A program made the position numbers and the translations under genes. A DNA stretch of 64,000 bases from Brevundimonas sp. 357 (lineage in GTDB: Bacteria; Pseudomonadota; Alphaproteobacteria; Caulobacterales; Caulobacteraceae), in assembly GCF_003938605.1 (NCBI RefSeq), contig NZ_RHWX01000014.1, forward strand, positions 1 to 64,000, read 5' to 3'. Shown here piece after piece: positions 26,126-33,582 of this stretch. The notes beneath the pieces were generated by a model. The model saw nothing but the letters and a program-made list of their open reading frames with translations. It did no database searches and was not told the DNA's origin. Within the stretch, counting starts at the first letter, position 1; each line of letters begins with the position of its first letter.

Positions 26126-26632
26126 CGGTAGATCGCGAACCTTCATGTCCCCCCAGCAGGCCCGCCTCGCCCCTATGCGGCGGGTCTGATCGGCGCGCAT
26201 TCGGTAGATCGCGAACCTTCCTGCCGCCAATGGGCGTCAGACTCGGTAGATCGCGAACCTTCCGACCGGCTGGACCAGCCTGGAACCGCCTGTCACATTC
26301 GGTAGAACGCGAACCTTCGGGCCTAGCCCGGCCCTCCAATTCGGTAGAACGCGAACCTTCCCGGGTCTCTTGCCGGCCGCCAGCCCTTTTGACACACTCG
26401 GTAGAACGCGAACCTTCGGTCGAAATCCCGAGGTCCGCGCGGTCCGTTCGCGCCCTGGGCCGGGCTTTCGCCCGCTTGGCGCGAACCAGGCGACGCTGGC
26501 TCGGTAGAACGCGAACCAAGGCCTCGGTAGAACGCGAACTTTCGACTCGGTAGATCGCGGACTATGGCTCGGTAGATCGCGAACCTCCTGACTCGGTAGA
26601 TCACGAACCCCGGCTCGGTAGATCGCGAACTC
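26126..26632 (+). repeat. Downstream iteron array (about 12 copies), probable oriV core
   Basis: Twelve copies start near 26126, 26202, 26243, 26300, 26342, 26399, 26502, 26524, 26547, 26570, 26593 and 26615. The last six are spaced 22-23 bp apart, about two helical turns, so RepA would bind on one DNA face; these copies are more degenerate at the 3' end (GCGGACT, CACGAACC, GCGAACTCC). An AT-rich segment follows at once. This layout suggests replication opens here rather than in the upstream array. Confidence 0.88.
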
Positions 26633-26639
26633 CGGCTCC

Positions 26640-26756
26640 GGTAAGTGTCTGTCGCTGTTGCGCTTTTCGGACCCGTAACTCGCTAACTAGAATCAATTAA
26701 CTTGGTAACTAGGAGCCCAGGCGGGCTAGCGCGCTTGGAGCGCGCCCCCTGGGCTC
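26640..26756. other. AT-rich segment and large hairpin next to the iterons
   Basis: Bases 26675-26712 are AT-rich with repeated TAACT, in sharp contrast to the plasmid's GC content, and could be the duplex-unwinding element of oriV. They are followed by GAGCCCAGG (26713) and CCTGGGCTC (26748), which form a 9-bp stem enclosing further GC pairing; this may be a terminator or an origin structure. Confidence 0.5.
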
Positions 26757-26803
26757 TAGGGAGGCGGTCGCCTTCGGCTCCCTTTTGATTACTCGCAGAC
26801 CTG

Positions 26804-26840
26804 TTCTCAAATCCGCCAAGTCTATATACAATCGTTTATA
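26804..26840 (+). promoter_or_regulatory. Promoter and overlapping operator of the recombinase-like gene
   Basis: The palindrome copy TATATACAATCGTTTATA spans 26823-26840 and its last base is the A of the ATG. Inside it TACAAT (26827-26832) is a good -10 box; TTCTCA (26804-26809) lies 17 bases upstream. Transcription would then begin at or within a base of the ATG, giving a leaderless mRNA, and a protein on the operator would cover the -10 box and start. Confidence 0.5.
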
Positions 26841-27445
26841 TGGACGCAGGTTTTGACGATTCCGCATCTGTTGTCGCGCAGTTTCCGCATCACATACGGT
26901 GCGCGACAACGGCGAACGCGGCTCCCCATATCGGCTATGCGCGTGACCGGGACGGCCCTCGCCTAGCGCGATTGATCGAGCGTCGGCGCGCCGCCGGCTG
27001 CGATCAGGTATTCAGTGACGCCGCGCACGGCGCCGCCATGTTCCGGCCAGGGCTCGACGCGGCGATCGCCGCCTTGGCGCCCGGCCGACTTCTCGCCGTC
27101 GATAGCCTCGCCCTGCTGACCTGGCGGGAAGACGAGTTGCGAAAGATCCTGTTCGCCGTGGGATCCGCTGGGGCTCACATCCTGGCTGACGCGGAGGCCT
27201 TCGACACACGGCGCGAGAGCGACATTTTCTCGCTGGCGCGGAGCCTGGACGCCTTTGCGTCGAGTGTCCGGGCGGCGCGCATGGCAGAGACCGCGATGCT
27301 TCGGGCCGACCGGCGCTCCAAGATCGAGCCCGCCGCTTGGCGTCAGATGCGGGCGAAGATTGATTCCGGCGAAGTCACAGTGGCTGCGGCCGCCGTCGCT
27401 TTGGGTGTCAAGCGATCGACCATCTATCGTCGGATGGAGGCCTAG
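26840..27445 (+). CDS. Catalytically degenerate serine-recombinase-like protein (possible regulator)
   Basis: The 201 residues align with a resolvase fold: HIGYARDRDG (normally GYARVS), VFSDAAHGAAMFRPGLDAAIAALAPG (normally DxASGxxxDRPGL), then LLAVDSLALLTW where active enzymes have DRLGRS. The nucleophilic serine and the arginines of the DRLGRS motif are therefore missing. The C-terminal helix-turn-helix (VAAAAVALGVKRSTIYRRM) is intact. It probably binds DNA without recombining it. There is no ribosome site; the ATG directly abuts an operator. It lies beside oriV and is a candidate for the regulator that binds the repeated palindrome; that link is inference. Confidence 0.7.
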   Translation: MDAGFDDSASVVAQFPHHIRCATTANAAPHIGYARDRDGPRLARLIERRRAAGCDQVFSDAAHGAAMFRPGLDAAIAALAPGRLLAVDSLALLTWREDELRKILFAVGSAGAHILADAEAFDTRRESDIFSLARSLDAFASSVRAARMAETAMLRADRRSKIEPAAWRQMRAKIDSGEVTVAAAAVALGVKRSTIYRRMEA

Positions 27446-27796
27446 CCTTGCCTTTGGCGTTTCTTTCCGGCGGCTCGGAGCGGGCGGATGCCTCGGATCG
27501 GGGGCGTTGCCGTTCGATGCGTTCACCTGGTGCTGCGGGCGGGACACCACGTCGGCCTTCGGTCAGGCGCGATCTCTCACTGACCCCTACGGCTTGCCGC
27601 CGACTTTCCCGAAATCGACCCCTGCGGGGCGCGCCCTGGGCGGACCCTCCGCCTTCCGCGCTGCGCTTGTGCAGGCGGTTTCCACCCCGGTCGCGGATTT
27701 CGGCGTCGGCTGGCTTCGCCGTGTCGGGGCTCGTGATCGCGGCAGTGACCGCGGCCCGGCCGGATACCCTGGCCGGTTTTGCTAAAGGTGAATGAA
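27446..27796. other. Gap between recombinase-like gene and ssb
   Basis: About 350 GC-rich bases. Open frames exist on both strands but lack ribosome sites and look like chance frames. No repeat or operator copy was seen. The ssb promoter must lie here but no clear -35/-10 pair was found. Confidence 0.4.
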
Positions 27797-28177
27797 ATGT
27801 CGAACTCGAACAACGTCGTGATCCTCAAGGGCAACCTGTTCGCGGACCCGAAGATCAACCCCACGAACGGCGGCAAGGAAGTCGTCAACATCTTCCTGGC
27901 GACGAACCGCCCTGACTGGCGCGACGACGAGGGCCAGTGGCACAAGCGCCCCGTCCAGAAGAACAACATCGCCGTGTTCGTTCCTCGCGGGATCAAGCTG
28001 CTCAAGGAGCTGAAGGCCGGCGACGGCATCGAGGTTCGGGCCAGCGTCGAGATCCGAGAATTCGTCGACGGGGACGGCGTGGTCCACAAGCGCACGGAGA
28101 TCGTCTGCGGTGACCGCTACGAAGGCCACCTGGTCAAGCGCTGGGCGCCGCCTTCCCGCAAGACCGGGGCTGAGTAA
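27797..28177 (+). CDS. ssb: Single-stranded DNA-binding protein
   Basis: A 126-residue OB-fold protein. The opening NNVVILKGNLFADPKI, then VVNIFLATN, QKNNIAVFVPRGIKLLKELKAGDGIEVRASVEIREF and a RTEIVCGD strand are typical of plasmid SSBs, but the acidic C-terminal tip of chromosomal SSB (DDDIPF) is absent; the protein ends RKTGAE. ATG 27797 is preceded by AAGGTG. It protects ssDNA during replication or after conjugative entry. A terminator follows. Confidence 0.85.
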   Translation: MSNSNNVVILKGNLFADPKINPTNGGKEVVNIFLATNRPDWRDDEGQWHKRPVQKNNIAVFVPRGIKLLKELKAGDGIEVRASVEIREFVDGDGVVHKRTEIVCGDRYEGHLVKRWAPPSRKTGAE

Positions 28178-28191
28178 TCAGCCCCTCCCCT

Positions 28192-28220
28192 GCCCGCCTG
28201 GCGTCAGCTGGGCGGGCTTT
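28192..28220 (+). terminator. Terminator after ssb
   Basis: GCCCGCC (28192) and GGCGGGC (28211) form a 7-bp stem followed by TTTC, 15 bases after the ssb stop. Confidence 0.65.
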
Positions 28221-28258
28221 CGGGTGCTTTGAAGCGCTCGGGTCAGGAGTATCGAGTA

Positions 28259-28519
28259 ATGGCCGACGACCGCTTTTCCCAGGGCGCGAAACCGGATCGC
28301 CTGGACGGTGGAGACGATCAGAAGGTGGTTGAACTGGCCGCGTTCAAGCCCGTGCGCGAATTGCCATCGCGCATCGTCTCGCCTGCGACCCGGGCCTTGG
28401 ATTTCGTGGTGTCTGCCTTGTTGCAGCAGCACGGCCAGTTTGGCGCTTATGACCAGCTGTTGGATGCAGCGGAGCGTGTTCGTCCCGCCGAGGACAGCAA
28501 CGACCAGAAGGTGCGGTAG
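28259..28519 (+). CDS. Hypothetical protein, 86 aa
   Basis: ATG 28259 follows GGTCAGGAG. The product has a charged N-terminus (DDRFSQGAKPDRLDGGDDQKVVEL) and a helical second half (ATRALDFVVSALLQQHGQFGAYDQLLDAAERV). No domain recognised. The stop lies within a sequence resembling an iteron (CGGTAGAACGC at 28514). Confidence 0.5.
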   Translation: MADDRFSQGAKPDRLDGGDDQKVVELAAFKPVRELPSRIVSPATRALDFVVSALLQQHGQFGAYDQLLDAAERVRPAEDSNDQKVR

Positions 28520-28803
28520 AACGCCGGGTGCGCGAGGGCTGGAAGCCAGCTGCAGAAGTTGCCTGAGTGCGATGAGATCCGGGAGAAGGGTCGTTTGTGG
28601 GGGAGCGCCCTCCCCTACGCCGGAGCCCCAAAGGGTCTCCCGCTACCCCTCCAGCAGGGGGCGAGCCCCCCGCAACGCCCCCCAGGATTACGGCCCCGGA
28701 CGCGCGTTCGCATTCGCGCTCGCGCGTCCGGGGGCCGGGCCGTCAGAACACCAAAAGCGGGCCGATTTATCGACGTCGAAACGTCAGGCAAGTGTTGTTC
28801 GGC
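28520..28803. other. GC-rich gap before an operator copy
   Basis: About 280 bases with several self-complementary GC runs, including GGGGGAGCGCCCTCCCC (28598-28614) and CGGCCCCGGACGCGCG pairing with CGCGCGTCCGGGGGCCG (28692-28738). They could form strong hairpins. Frames here lack ribosome sites. No gene is called. Confidence 0.4.
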
Positions 28804-28821
28804 TATAAACGATCGTTTATA
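28804..28821 (+). promoter_or_regulatory. Palindromic operator, perfect consensus copy
   Basis: TATAAACGATCGTTTATA, a perfect 18-bp palindrome. It precedes the small-gene pair at 29077-29573. An ATG three bases after it opens only a four-codon frame, so the transcript probably has a long leader. Confidence 0.7.
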
Positions 28822-29076
28822 AACATGGCCGGCGGATAGGCCGCCAAACCCCCTCCCCTCCCGGCCTATTCGCCGGGCTTGGCCGAAAGGAGGACCGCGC
28901 TTCGACCTTGGCCTTCGGGCCTCAGTTCTGGCGGCCCAACCCGTTCGACGGGCCGTTAGGCGTCGCTTCGGCGGCGCGGGGCTGACGCCTCGGTTTCCCC
29001 CCCCGGCGTCGTGGGGCCGCTGTCTTTCCCTTCGGCGGCCCCAGCCCCTTCCCGATCAGGTCGGGCGCTTACTGTC

Positions 29077-29298
29077 ATGCTTCGATTCTCCGATATGTCC
29101 GAGGTCAACCGGCGCAATGTCCTCACCTGGGCCAGGAAGCGCCCGTGGGGCCGTGACGCGGCCATGAGCCCGGACGGAGTGCTTTACGGCTGTGTGGCTC
29201 CCCCACGCGCCGAAAACCGGGCCTCTCGCATGGCCTGCCTCAACTTCGCGGACCTTCACGACCTTGCGGCGTGGGCGCGCGAACAAGGATCGCTATGA
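29077..29298 (+). CDS. Hypothetical protein, 73 aa
   Basis: Starts at ATG 29077 and overlaps the next gene's start by four bases (ATGA), which supports both. The product is basic at the N-terminus (MSEVNRRNVLTWARKRPWGRD) and has an LYGCVAPPRAENR segment. No domain recognised. The first gene after the operator at 28804. Confidence 0.5.
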   Translation: MLRFSDMSEVNRRNVLTWARKRPWGRDAAMSPDGVLYGCVAPPRAENRASRMACLNFADLHDLAAWAREQGSL

Positions 29299-29573
29299 AG
29301 GCCCGTGTTATTCATCGCATCGGCGGTATGGTTCTGGCCATCGGCTTCTCGGCCGCCTGCTGGGCGGCGCTATGGGCCTGGTCCCCATGGATTCTCGCCG
29401 TCGTTCTCGTCGGCCTCATAACGCTGGGCTTCGTGGGCTGGCTGCTGCCTGGCCAAGGCGCGGGCCTGGTCGAACCCCATCACGGAATTTTTCTTACGGT
29501 TGGCGCCGTCGTGGCGATCGCTGTTGCGATGCTGTGGCTGTTCGTGGCGCGTGGTCATCAGCCGTTGATTTGA
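29295..29573 (+). CDS. Small inner-membrane protein, 92 aa
   Basis: Three hydrophobic segments: residues about 10-26, 28-48 and 62-85, so a polytopic membrane protein. ATG 29295 overlaps the preceding stop; AAGGAT is upstream. No family recognised. Translational coupling to the previous gene suggests a shared role. Confidence 0.55.
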   Translation: MKARVIHRIGGMVLAIGFSAACWAALWAWSPWILAVVLVGLITLGFVGWLLPGQGAGLVEPHHGIFLTVGAVVAIAVAMLWLFVARGHQPLI

Positions 29574-29763
29574 TTCGCTATTCTGCCGGGATTTCGCCGC
29601 AAATCTCGCCATGCCAGATTCAATCGGCGGTTACAGACCAGCTATCACATTACAAAAAGTTCATTGGCGGCGGGTGGAACCCACGTTCGCAGGTTGTTAG
29701 GTTTTTGGCTCGATGAAGGCACTCGAAGCCAAGCAGAATGCGTAAAGTTTCGAGTTCGGGGGG

Positions 29764-30207
29764 TTGAGTAGCGTGCTTGTAGTAGAACGCGGTTCGGTAA
29801 TCGCTATGGTTGAAACGCGATGCCTTGAACTGTTGGAGCGTATCGCCTCTGGCGAGTCCTGCAACGCTTTGGCGTTTGGGGCGGAAATTGGGCCGCTGCT
29901 GGGCGAGGTGTCGGATCTAGTTCGTCCAGGCGGGGCCGGATGCCCGGCCAACTGGCCCCATGATCCCCACGCCGATATCATCGTCATCGAGTCCGGCGAG
30001 GCCTACAGCCTACGCCCCAATGCCTGGCTGGCCTTCGTCGTCCAGGCGGCTAGCCAGCCCAACATTTCACCCTCCGACTTCGGCCCGAGCCTCGGCCGTG
30101 TCCTGGCCGATACAGCTTCGTTGACGCCGGCGGCGGCGGCGACGCTGGCGCTCCAAATCAGGGCGGGCGTCCCTGCCTTCCCTGATCGGCAGGTGCGGGC
30201 GGCCTAG
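29764..30207 (+). CDS. Hypothetical protein, up to 147 aa
   Basis: A soluble protein with a helical N-terminus (VETRCLELLERIASGESCNALAFGAEIGPLLGEVSDL) and DIIVIESGEAYSLRPNAWLAFVVQAAS in the middle. The start is uncertain: TTG 29764 gives 147 residues, ATG 29806 gives 133. Followed by a strong terminator. No function assigned. Confidence 0.5.
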   Translation: MSSVLVVERGSVIAMVETRCLELLERIASGESCNALAFGAEIGPLLGEVSDLVRPGGAGCPANWPHDPHADIIVIESGEAYSLRPNAWLAFVVQAASQPNISPSDFGPSLGRVLADTASLTPAAAATLALQIRAGVPAFPDRQVRAA

Positions 30208-30228
30208 GCCCCTCCCCTGCTGATCCTG

Positions 30229-30258
30229 GCCGCATCGGTTCGCCGGTGCGGCTTTTTT
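30229..30258 (+). terminator. Strong intrinsic terminator
   Basis: GCCGCATCGG and CCGGTGCGGC form a 10-bp stem closed by a TTCG loop (one G-T pair), followed by TTTTTTA. A textbook rho-independent terminator for the gene ending at 30207, isolating the partition region that follows. Confidence 0.88.
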
Positions 30259-30267
30259 ATTTTCTTC

Positions 30268-30560
30268 GGTTTGGCCAGCGAATGGACAGACGGTGGCTGG
30301 CGACCAGCTGTCGGCCCGACCGTCGTTGGCTGGCCAGCCGTTGGACAGCGGCCCGACAGCGGCCCGCCAGCGGGAGGCCAGTCGCAGGCCTGCAACTGTC
30401 TGGCAACTGGCCAGCGGAGGGCCGATAGCTGGCCATCGGACGGCCAGACGCTGGCCGTCAGAAAGTAAGCGTCTGTCTATTGACTGGCCAGCGACTGGCC
30501 AGCTATTGGATAGCTTATCGCTGGCTCGCCGCTGTCGCGCGGCCAGCACATGGACAGTTT
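30268..30560. repeat. Centromere-like repeat region upstream of parA
   Basis: About 290 bases dense in the 7-mer TGGCCAG and relatives: near 30271, 30329 (perfect palindrome GGCTGGCCAGCC), 30383, 30406, 30427, 30441, 30448, 30481, 30492 and 30540, mixed with GGACAG and CGGCCCG elements. It sits directly before parA. A dense short repeat in this position is typical of a partition site (parS) and operator bound by the small RHH partner of ParA. Confidence 0.6.
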
Positions 30561-30575
30561 GGGGAAAGATTGCCG

Positions 30576-31262
30576 ATGGCCACCGTCGTATTCGCTTCGT
30601 CCAAGGGTGGGGTGGGCAAGTCCACTTCCGCCCTTCTGCTCGCGACCACTCTGGCGCAACAGGCGCCCGTCACCCTGATTGACGCCGACCCGAACAATCC
30701 GCTGGCCAGCTGGGCCATGTTGCCGGGCAAGCCAGAACAGCTGACCGTCGTGAGTCGGCATAACGGCGAACGGATCACCCGTTCCACCATCATGAACGTG
30801 ATCCAGGACGCCTCCCAGCGTGATCCGTTCGTCATCGTGGACCTGGAGGGCACGGCGTCGTCTTTGAGCGGCTACGCCATCGCCCTTGCCGACCTGGTGA
30901 TTGCGCCTTTAGCTGCCTCCCAGGTGGAGGCCGTCGAGGCCGAACGCATCCTGGAATTCGTGCGCGAACAGGAACTCGTCGCCAGGCGCCAGATTCCTTT
31001 CCGCATCCTGTTCACGCGGACGCCGAGCGCCATCCGCACTCGCGGCATGAACGATATCCAGAACGCATTGGCGCAGGCGGAAATCTCGACGTTCGAGACC
31101 CACCTTCACGACCGCGAGGCCTTCCGCGCGATCTTCGCCTACGGCGGCTCGCTCGATGACCCCGATTTCGGTTCCTTGGTGTCGAACGTCGAGAAGGCCA
31201 GAACCAACGTGCGGGCATACGCCCAGGAAGTCGTCAACGTCTTGAAGGAGGTGGTGCAATGA
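30576..31262 (+). CDS. parA: ParA-family partition ATPase
   Basis: A 228-residue Walker-type ATPase that drives plasmid segregation. Deviant Walker A KGGVGKST at residues 10-17, IDADPNNPLASW as A', and IVDLEG as Walker B; the C-terminus has the usual helix. No N-terminal DNA-binding domain, so it is a short type Ib-like ParA and would be autoregulated by its partner protein. ATG 30576 has GGGGAAAG upstream. Its stop overlaps the next gene's ATG. Confidence 0.88.
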   Translation: MATVVFASSKGGVGKSTSALLLATTLAQQAPVTLIDADPNNPLASWAMLPGKPEQLTVVSRHNGERITRSTIMNVIQDASQRDPFVIVDLEGTASSLSGYAIALADLVIAPLAASQVEAVEAERILEFVREQELVARRQIPFRILFTRTPSAIRTRGMNDIQNALAQAEISTFETHLHDREAFRAIFAYGGSLDDPDFGSLVSNVEKARTNVRAYAQEVVNVLKEVVQ

Positions 31263-31720
31263 GCCGCGAGCGCGCACCTGTGTTCGCCGGTCGCAAGGCG
31301 GCCGATAGCAGTCTGGACCTCGGAGGCCTCACCGCTCGGCCCGCAAAGCCCAAGCCGCCGGTCGATCCCGCCGCGTTGGCCGAGGTCGCGGAACGGCACG
31401 GCTTCACCGATCGCGATAGCGGCGGCCAGGTCGGGGCAGGGGAGGGCGGCGGCCTCGCCGCTCCCCCGGCCTCGCCGCCCGCGTCGCCTCAAGTCGTCAC
31501 CGCACCGGCGCCGGCATCGGCCGCGCCCGGTCGGCGCGTCCTCCGCAGCGGCCGCAATGTGCCGGTCAACCTCAAGGCCACGCCGGACTTTCAGGCGCGG
31601 TTCTTCGCGGTCTGCGACCGGCTGACCGAGATCCACGGACGGCCGATCACGCAGGCCGAGGGTTTCGAAATGGCAATCGCGGCGTTGGAGCGCGAAGTGG
31701 CCGAGGGAGGCGCGAAATGA
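31259..31720 (+). CDS. Candidate centromere-binding partition protein (RHH-like)
   Basis: A 153-residue protein coupled to parA by an ATGA overlap. The first 95 residues are Pro/Ala-rich and probably disordered; the last 55 (RSGRNVPVNLKATPDFQARFFAVCDRL, then ITQAEGFEMAIAALE) look like a ribbon-helix-helix domain. This matches the layout of the small ParB-type partners of short ParA proteins, which bind repeats upstream of parA. Assignment is from position and domain shape. Confidence 0.65.
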   Translation: MSRERAPVFAGRKAADSSLDLGGLTARPAKPKPPVDPAALAEVAERHGFTDRDSGGQVGAGEGGGLAAPPASPPASPQVVTAPAPASAAPGRRVLRSGRNVPVNLKATPDFQARFFAVCDRLTEIHGRPITQAEGFEMAIAALEREVAEGGAK

Positions 31721-31989
31721 CGGGGAGGGCGGGGAAGGCCAAGAGTGCGGACGAGGACCGTCAAGCAGCGGTCAGGTCGTGGCGAGACCGCCAGGGGTTA
31801 TTGACCTGGGCTTGCCTAGTCCTGGCGGCCGGCGCTTTCGCGGCAGGCGTAGCTGGTCTGTTCGGAGGCTTCTGGCCGATCCTCGTGGCGGTCGGGATGA
31901 TCGGTATGGCATGGAACGTCATGACCCGGTCTTTGCCGGTTCGGCTACGAGGCGCGTTGCGTCCGCCGCCTGGGCCATGGTCGCGTTGA
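31717..31989 (+). CDS. Small membrane protein, 90 aa
   Basis: Starts in an ATGA overlap with the preceding gene, so it belongs to the parA operon. A basic N-terminus is followed by two hydrophobic segments (LLTWACLVLAAGAFAAGVAGLF and WPILVAVGMIGMAW) and a basic proline-rich tail. No family recognised. Confidence 0.5.
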   Translation: MTGRAGKAKSADEDRQAAVRSWRDRQGLLTWACLVLAAGAFAAGVAGLFGGFWPILVAVGMIGMAWNVMTRSLPVRLRGALRPPPGPWSR

Positions 31990-32009
31990 CACTGAGGTGA
32001 AGGGATGCA

Positions 32010-32042
32010 GGCCCGGTCGCGTGAGCGCCGGGCCATTTTATT
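32010..32042 (+). terminator. Terminator of the parA operon
   Basis: GGCCCGG and CCGGGCC form a 7-bp stem with an 11-base loop, followed by ATTTTATT, 21 bases past the operon's last stop. Confidence 0.75.
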
Positions 32043-32196
32043 GCGCTGCGCGCGGCTGTTTACTCCAAAAGGAGAGCGGGCCGGGTATTTGTGGGCCGCA
32101 ATACTAACAATAGTCATGTAATAGCACGCTATTCGCTTGCAGCGGCTAGTGCGATTGTATATATTCGTAGTGTTCCCCGGTAACGGGAAGCGACCA
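32043..32196. other. Intergenic promoter region
   Basis: Contains an AT-rich stretch (32095-32170) that includes TTGTATATATTC and must carry the promoter for the gene at 32247. No operator palindrome was found. The leader hairpin follows at 32198. Confidence 0.4.
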
Positions 32197-32197
32197 C

Positions 32198-32232
32198 CCG
32201 GCGGGCTTGCCGGACCAGCTTTGGTAACACTC
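32198..32232 (+). promoter_or_regulatory. Leader hairpin element, copy 1
   Basis: CCGGC (32198) and GCCGG (32209) enclose the loop GGGCTT, followed by a CAGCTTTGG tail. This is the most diverged of five copies: the stem is one pair shorter and it ends 33 bases before the ATG at 32247. Confidence 0.55.
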
Positions 32233-32246
32233 AGAGAGTATAACGC

Positions 32247-32552
32247 ATGAAGACCCTGACCATCACCGGAAGCCACGGCATTCTGACCGTCGATGCTAAT
32301 TCCGGTGACGTGCTGACACTCGTGCCTTTCGACAACTCCACGGATTATTCCGGCATTACACGTTTCGATCTCGCCGAATGGCGCTCGTATTGGGACGCGG
32401 AGCCGGAAGGCGTCGCTCTGGACATTCTGGACGTCGGCTTTTGGGACGGCGGCGAATACGTGGAGGCCGAGGCCGACTGGCGCGCCGAGGTTCGTCAGGC
32501 CCGCGAGGCAAGGCGGGCGATCCGGGGAACGCCAGTCGTCCGGGCCGCCTAG
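32247..32552 (+). CDS. Hypothetical protein, 101 aa
   Basis: An acidic protein: TITGSHGILTVDANSGDVL begins a likely beta-rich half, RFDLAEWRSYW follows, and the end is a basic helix (WRAEVRQAREARRAIRG). The ATG follows leader hairpin copy 1; the ribosome site is weak (GAGAG). No function recognised, but proteins of this kind occur in plasmid accessory blocks. Confidence 0.55.
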   Translation: MKTLTITGSHGILTVDANSGDVLTLVPFDNSTDYSGITRFDLAEWRSYWDAEPEGVALDILDVGFWDGGEYVEAEADWRAEVRQAREARRAIRGTPVVRAA

Positions 32553-32590
32553 GCCCACCCCCTACCAGCGCGGGCTTTGGCCCGAACCTT

Positions 32591-32622
32591 CCCGGCGGGC
32601 TTGCCGGGTCCAATCTTGGAGA
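32591..32622 (+). promoter_or_regulatory. Leader hairpin element, copy 2
   Basis: CCCGGC-GGGCTT-GCCGGG (32591-32608) followed by TCCAATCTTGGAGA, which contains the ribosome site GGAG for the ATG at 32628. Hairpin end to ATG is 19 bases. Confidence 0.7.
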
Positions 32623-32627
32623 CTCCC

Positions 32628-33119
32628 ATGCAACTGATCCTTACTGCAGAAGCGTTTGCGGTGAACATTCTGGCCGGGGCCGGGGCTGACCGCCCCAGGG
32701 CCTACGCCGCCGCCCTGGGCGCGCCGTTCGCTGAGAAATCGCATCGCGGCTTCGACTTCTACCTGTCGGCGCTGGGCCACATCGAGCCGAAGCGGTCGGC
32801 CGAGGACCGGGCGATTGACCTGGCCTTCGCCGCCTTCCAGTCCGCCGCCGTTGAGGCCTTCAAGGCTTCCGGCTCTCGCGACATCGGCGACTGTGGCGGC
32901 GTGATGCTGGGCTATCGCGGAAACACCCGTTTCGCCAAGGCGCTGATCGCCCGCAAGATCGGCCGCAAGATGGGCGGCAAGGTCTACGTCTGCCTGCCTC
33001 TTCCTTCTGGCGTTCAAACCCAATTCCGCCGGGTCCAGGAACAGGCCTACGACGCCTTCGTGAAGGCCGCGCAAGGCGGCGGCTTCACCCCGGTCGAACA
33101 CTACAGCTACGCCGACTGA
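32628..33119 (+). CDS. Hypothetical protein, 163 aa
   Basis: A soluble alpha/beta protein: QLILTAEAFAVNILAGAGADRPRAYAAALG at the start, IDLAFAAFQSAAVEAF in the middle and GVMLGYRGNTRFAKALIARKIGRKMGGKVYVCLPLP. No known domain recognised. ATG 32628 follows GGAGACTCCC of the leader element. It begins a run of closely packed genes ending with the PAPS-reductase-like protein. Confidence 0.6.
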   Translation: MQLILTAEAFAVNILAGAGADRPRAYAAALGAPFAEKSHRGFDFYLSALGHIEPKRSAEDRAIDLAFAAFQSAAVEAFKASGSRDIGDCGGVMLGYRGNTRFAKALIARKIGRKMGGKVYVCLPLPSGVQTQFRRVQEQAYDAFVKAAQGGGFTPVEHYSYAD

Positions 33120-33133
33120 GGGGAGGGGACACC

Positions 33134-33337
33134 ATGAATCACTCCACCGCCATGCTGTTCGCCACAACGGTCAACTATCGCACCCGGCTCGGCCGCCCCG
33201 GCGTCTGGACAGGCGAAGTCCTGGCCACCTGGGATACGGTGCATGAAGTCGCCACCGCCGCCGCCCGCCGCGCGCGGCGGGCCTTGGCCAAGATCGACGG
33301 TTCGGCCGCACGGCCCGCCGTCTGGACGAGGCCGTGA
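33134..33337 (+). CDS. Hypothetical protein, 67 aa
   Basis: Small basic protein. ATG 33134 has the strong site GAGGGGAGGGG just upstream. NHSTAMLFATTVNYRTRLGR and an Arg-rich helix (AARRARRALAKI) are the visible features. Its stop overlaps the next start, so it is in an operon with 32628 and 33337. Confidence 0.5.
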   Translation: MNHSTAMLFATTVNYRTRLGRPGVWTGEVLATWDTVHEVATAAARRARRALAKIDGSAARPAVWTRP

Positions 33338-33582
33338 TGCGCGGCCTCGACCGGAGCCAGCGCCGCGAAGTCCGAAACCCGGTCCTCGGCCTCCCGGCCG
33401 CGAGGCGGCTCCAGGCGCTGCCGCCCGAGGTTCGCGCCGACTTGCGAGCCCTGTTCTCCGACTTGGCCGCCGATGCGCGCGGTCGCGCGCAACGCAGCTG
33501 GTCGCAGAACAAGGGGCCGATGGCGGCCTATTGGAAGGCGACCGGCGCCTATGCGTTTCACATCGCGAGGGTGCTGAAATGA
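33337..33582 (+). CDS. Hypothetical protein, 81 aa
   Basis: A basic helical protein (RSQRREVRNPVLGLPAARRLQALPPEVRADLRALFSDL, then WSQNKGPMAAYWKATGAYAFHIARVLK). The starts GTG 33334 and ATG 33337 are adjacent; ATG is preferred. The stop overlaps the next ATG (ATGA). It may be a partner of the PAPS-reductase-like protein, by coupling only. Confidence 0.5.
   Translation: MRGLDRSQRREVRNPVLGLPAARRLQALPPEVRADLRALFSDLAADARGRAQRSWSQNKGPMAAYWKATGAYAFHIARVLK

Noticed and set aside
24336..26604. Minus-strand frames rich in RSTE and FAFYR repeats beside repA
   Set aside because: These are translations of the iterons in the reverse direction, not proteins.
24348..26632. CRISPR array
   Set aside because: The repeats are short, vary in sequence, are irregularly spaced and flank a replication initiator; no cas genes are present. 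They are iterons.
27448..27795. Possible 115-residue protein between the recombinase-like gene and ssb
   Set aside because: No ribosome site, composition typical of shifted frames, overlapping frames on both strands equally open.
28598..28740. oriT or second origin in the hairpin-rich GC segment
   Set aside because: No nic-like sequence, no neighbouring relaxase and a better oriT exists at 40921-41060.
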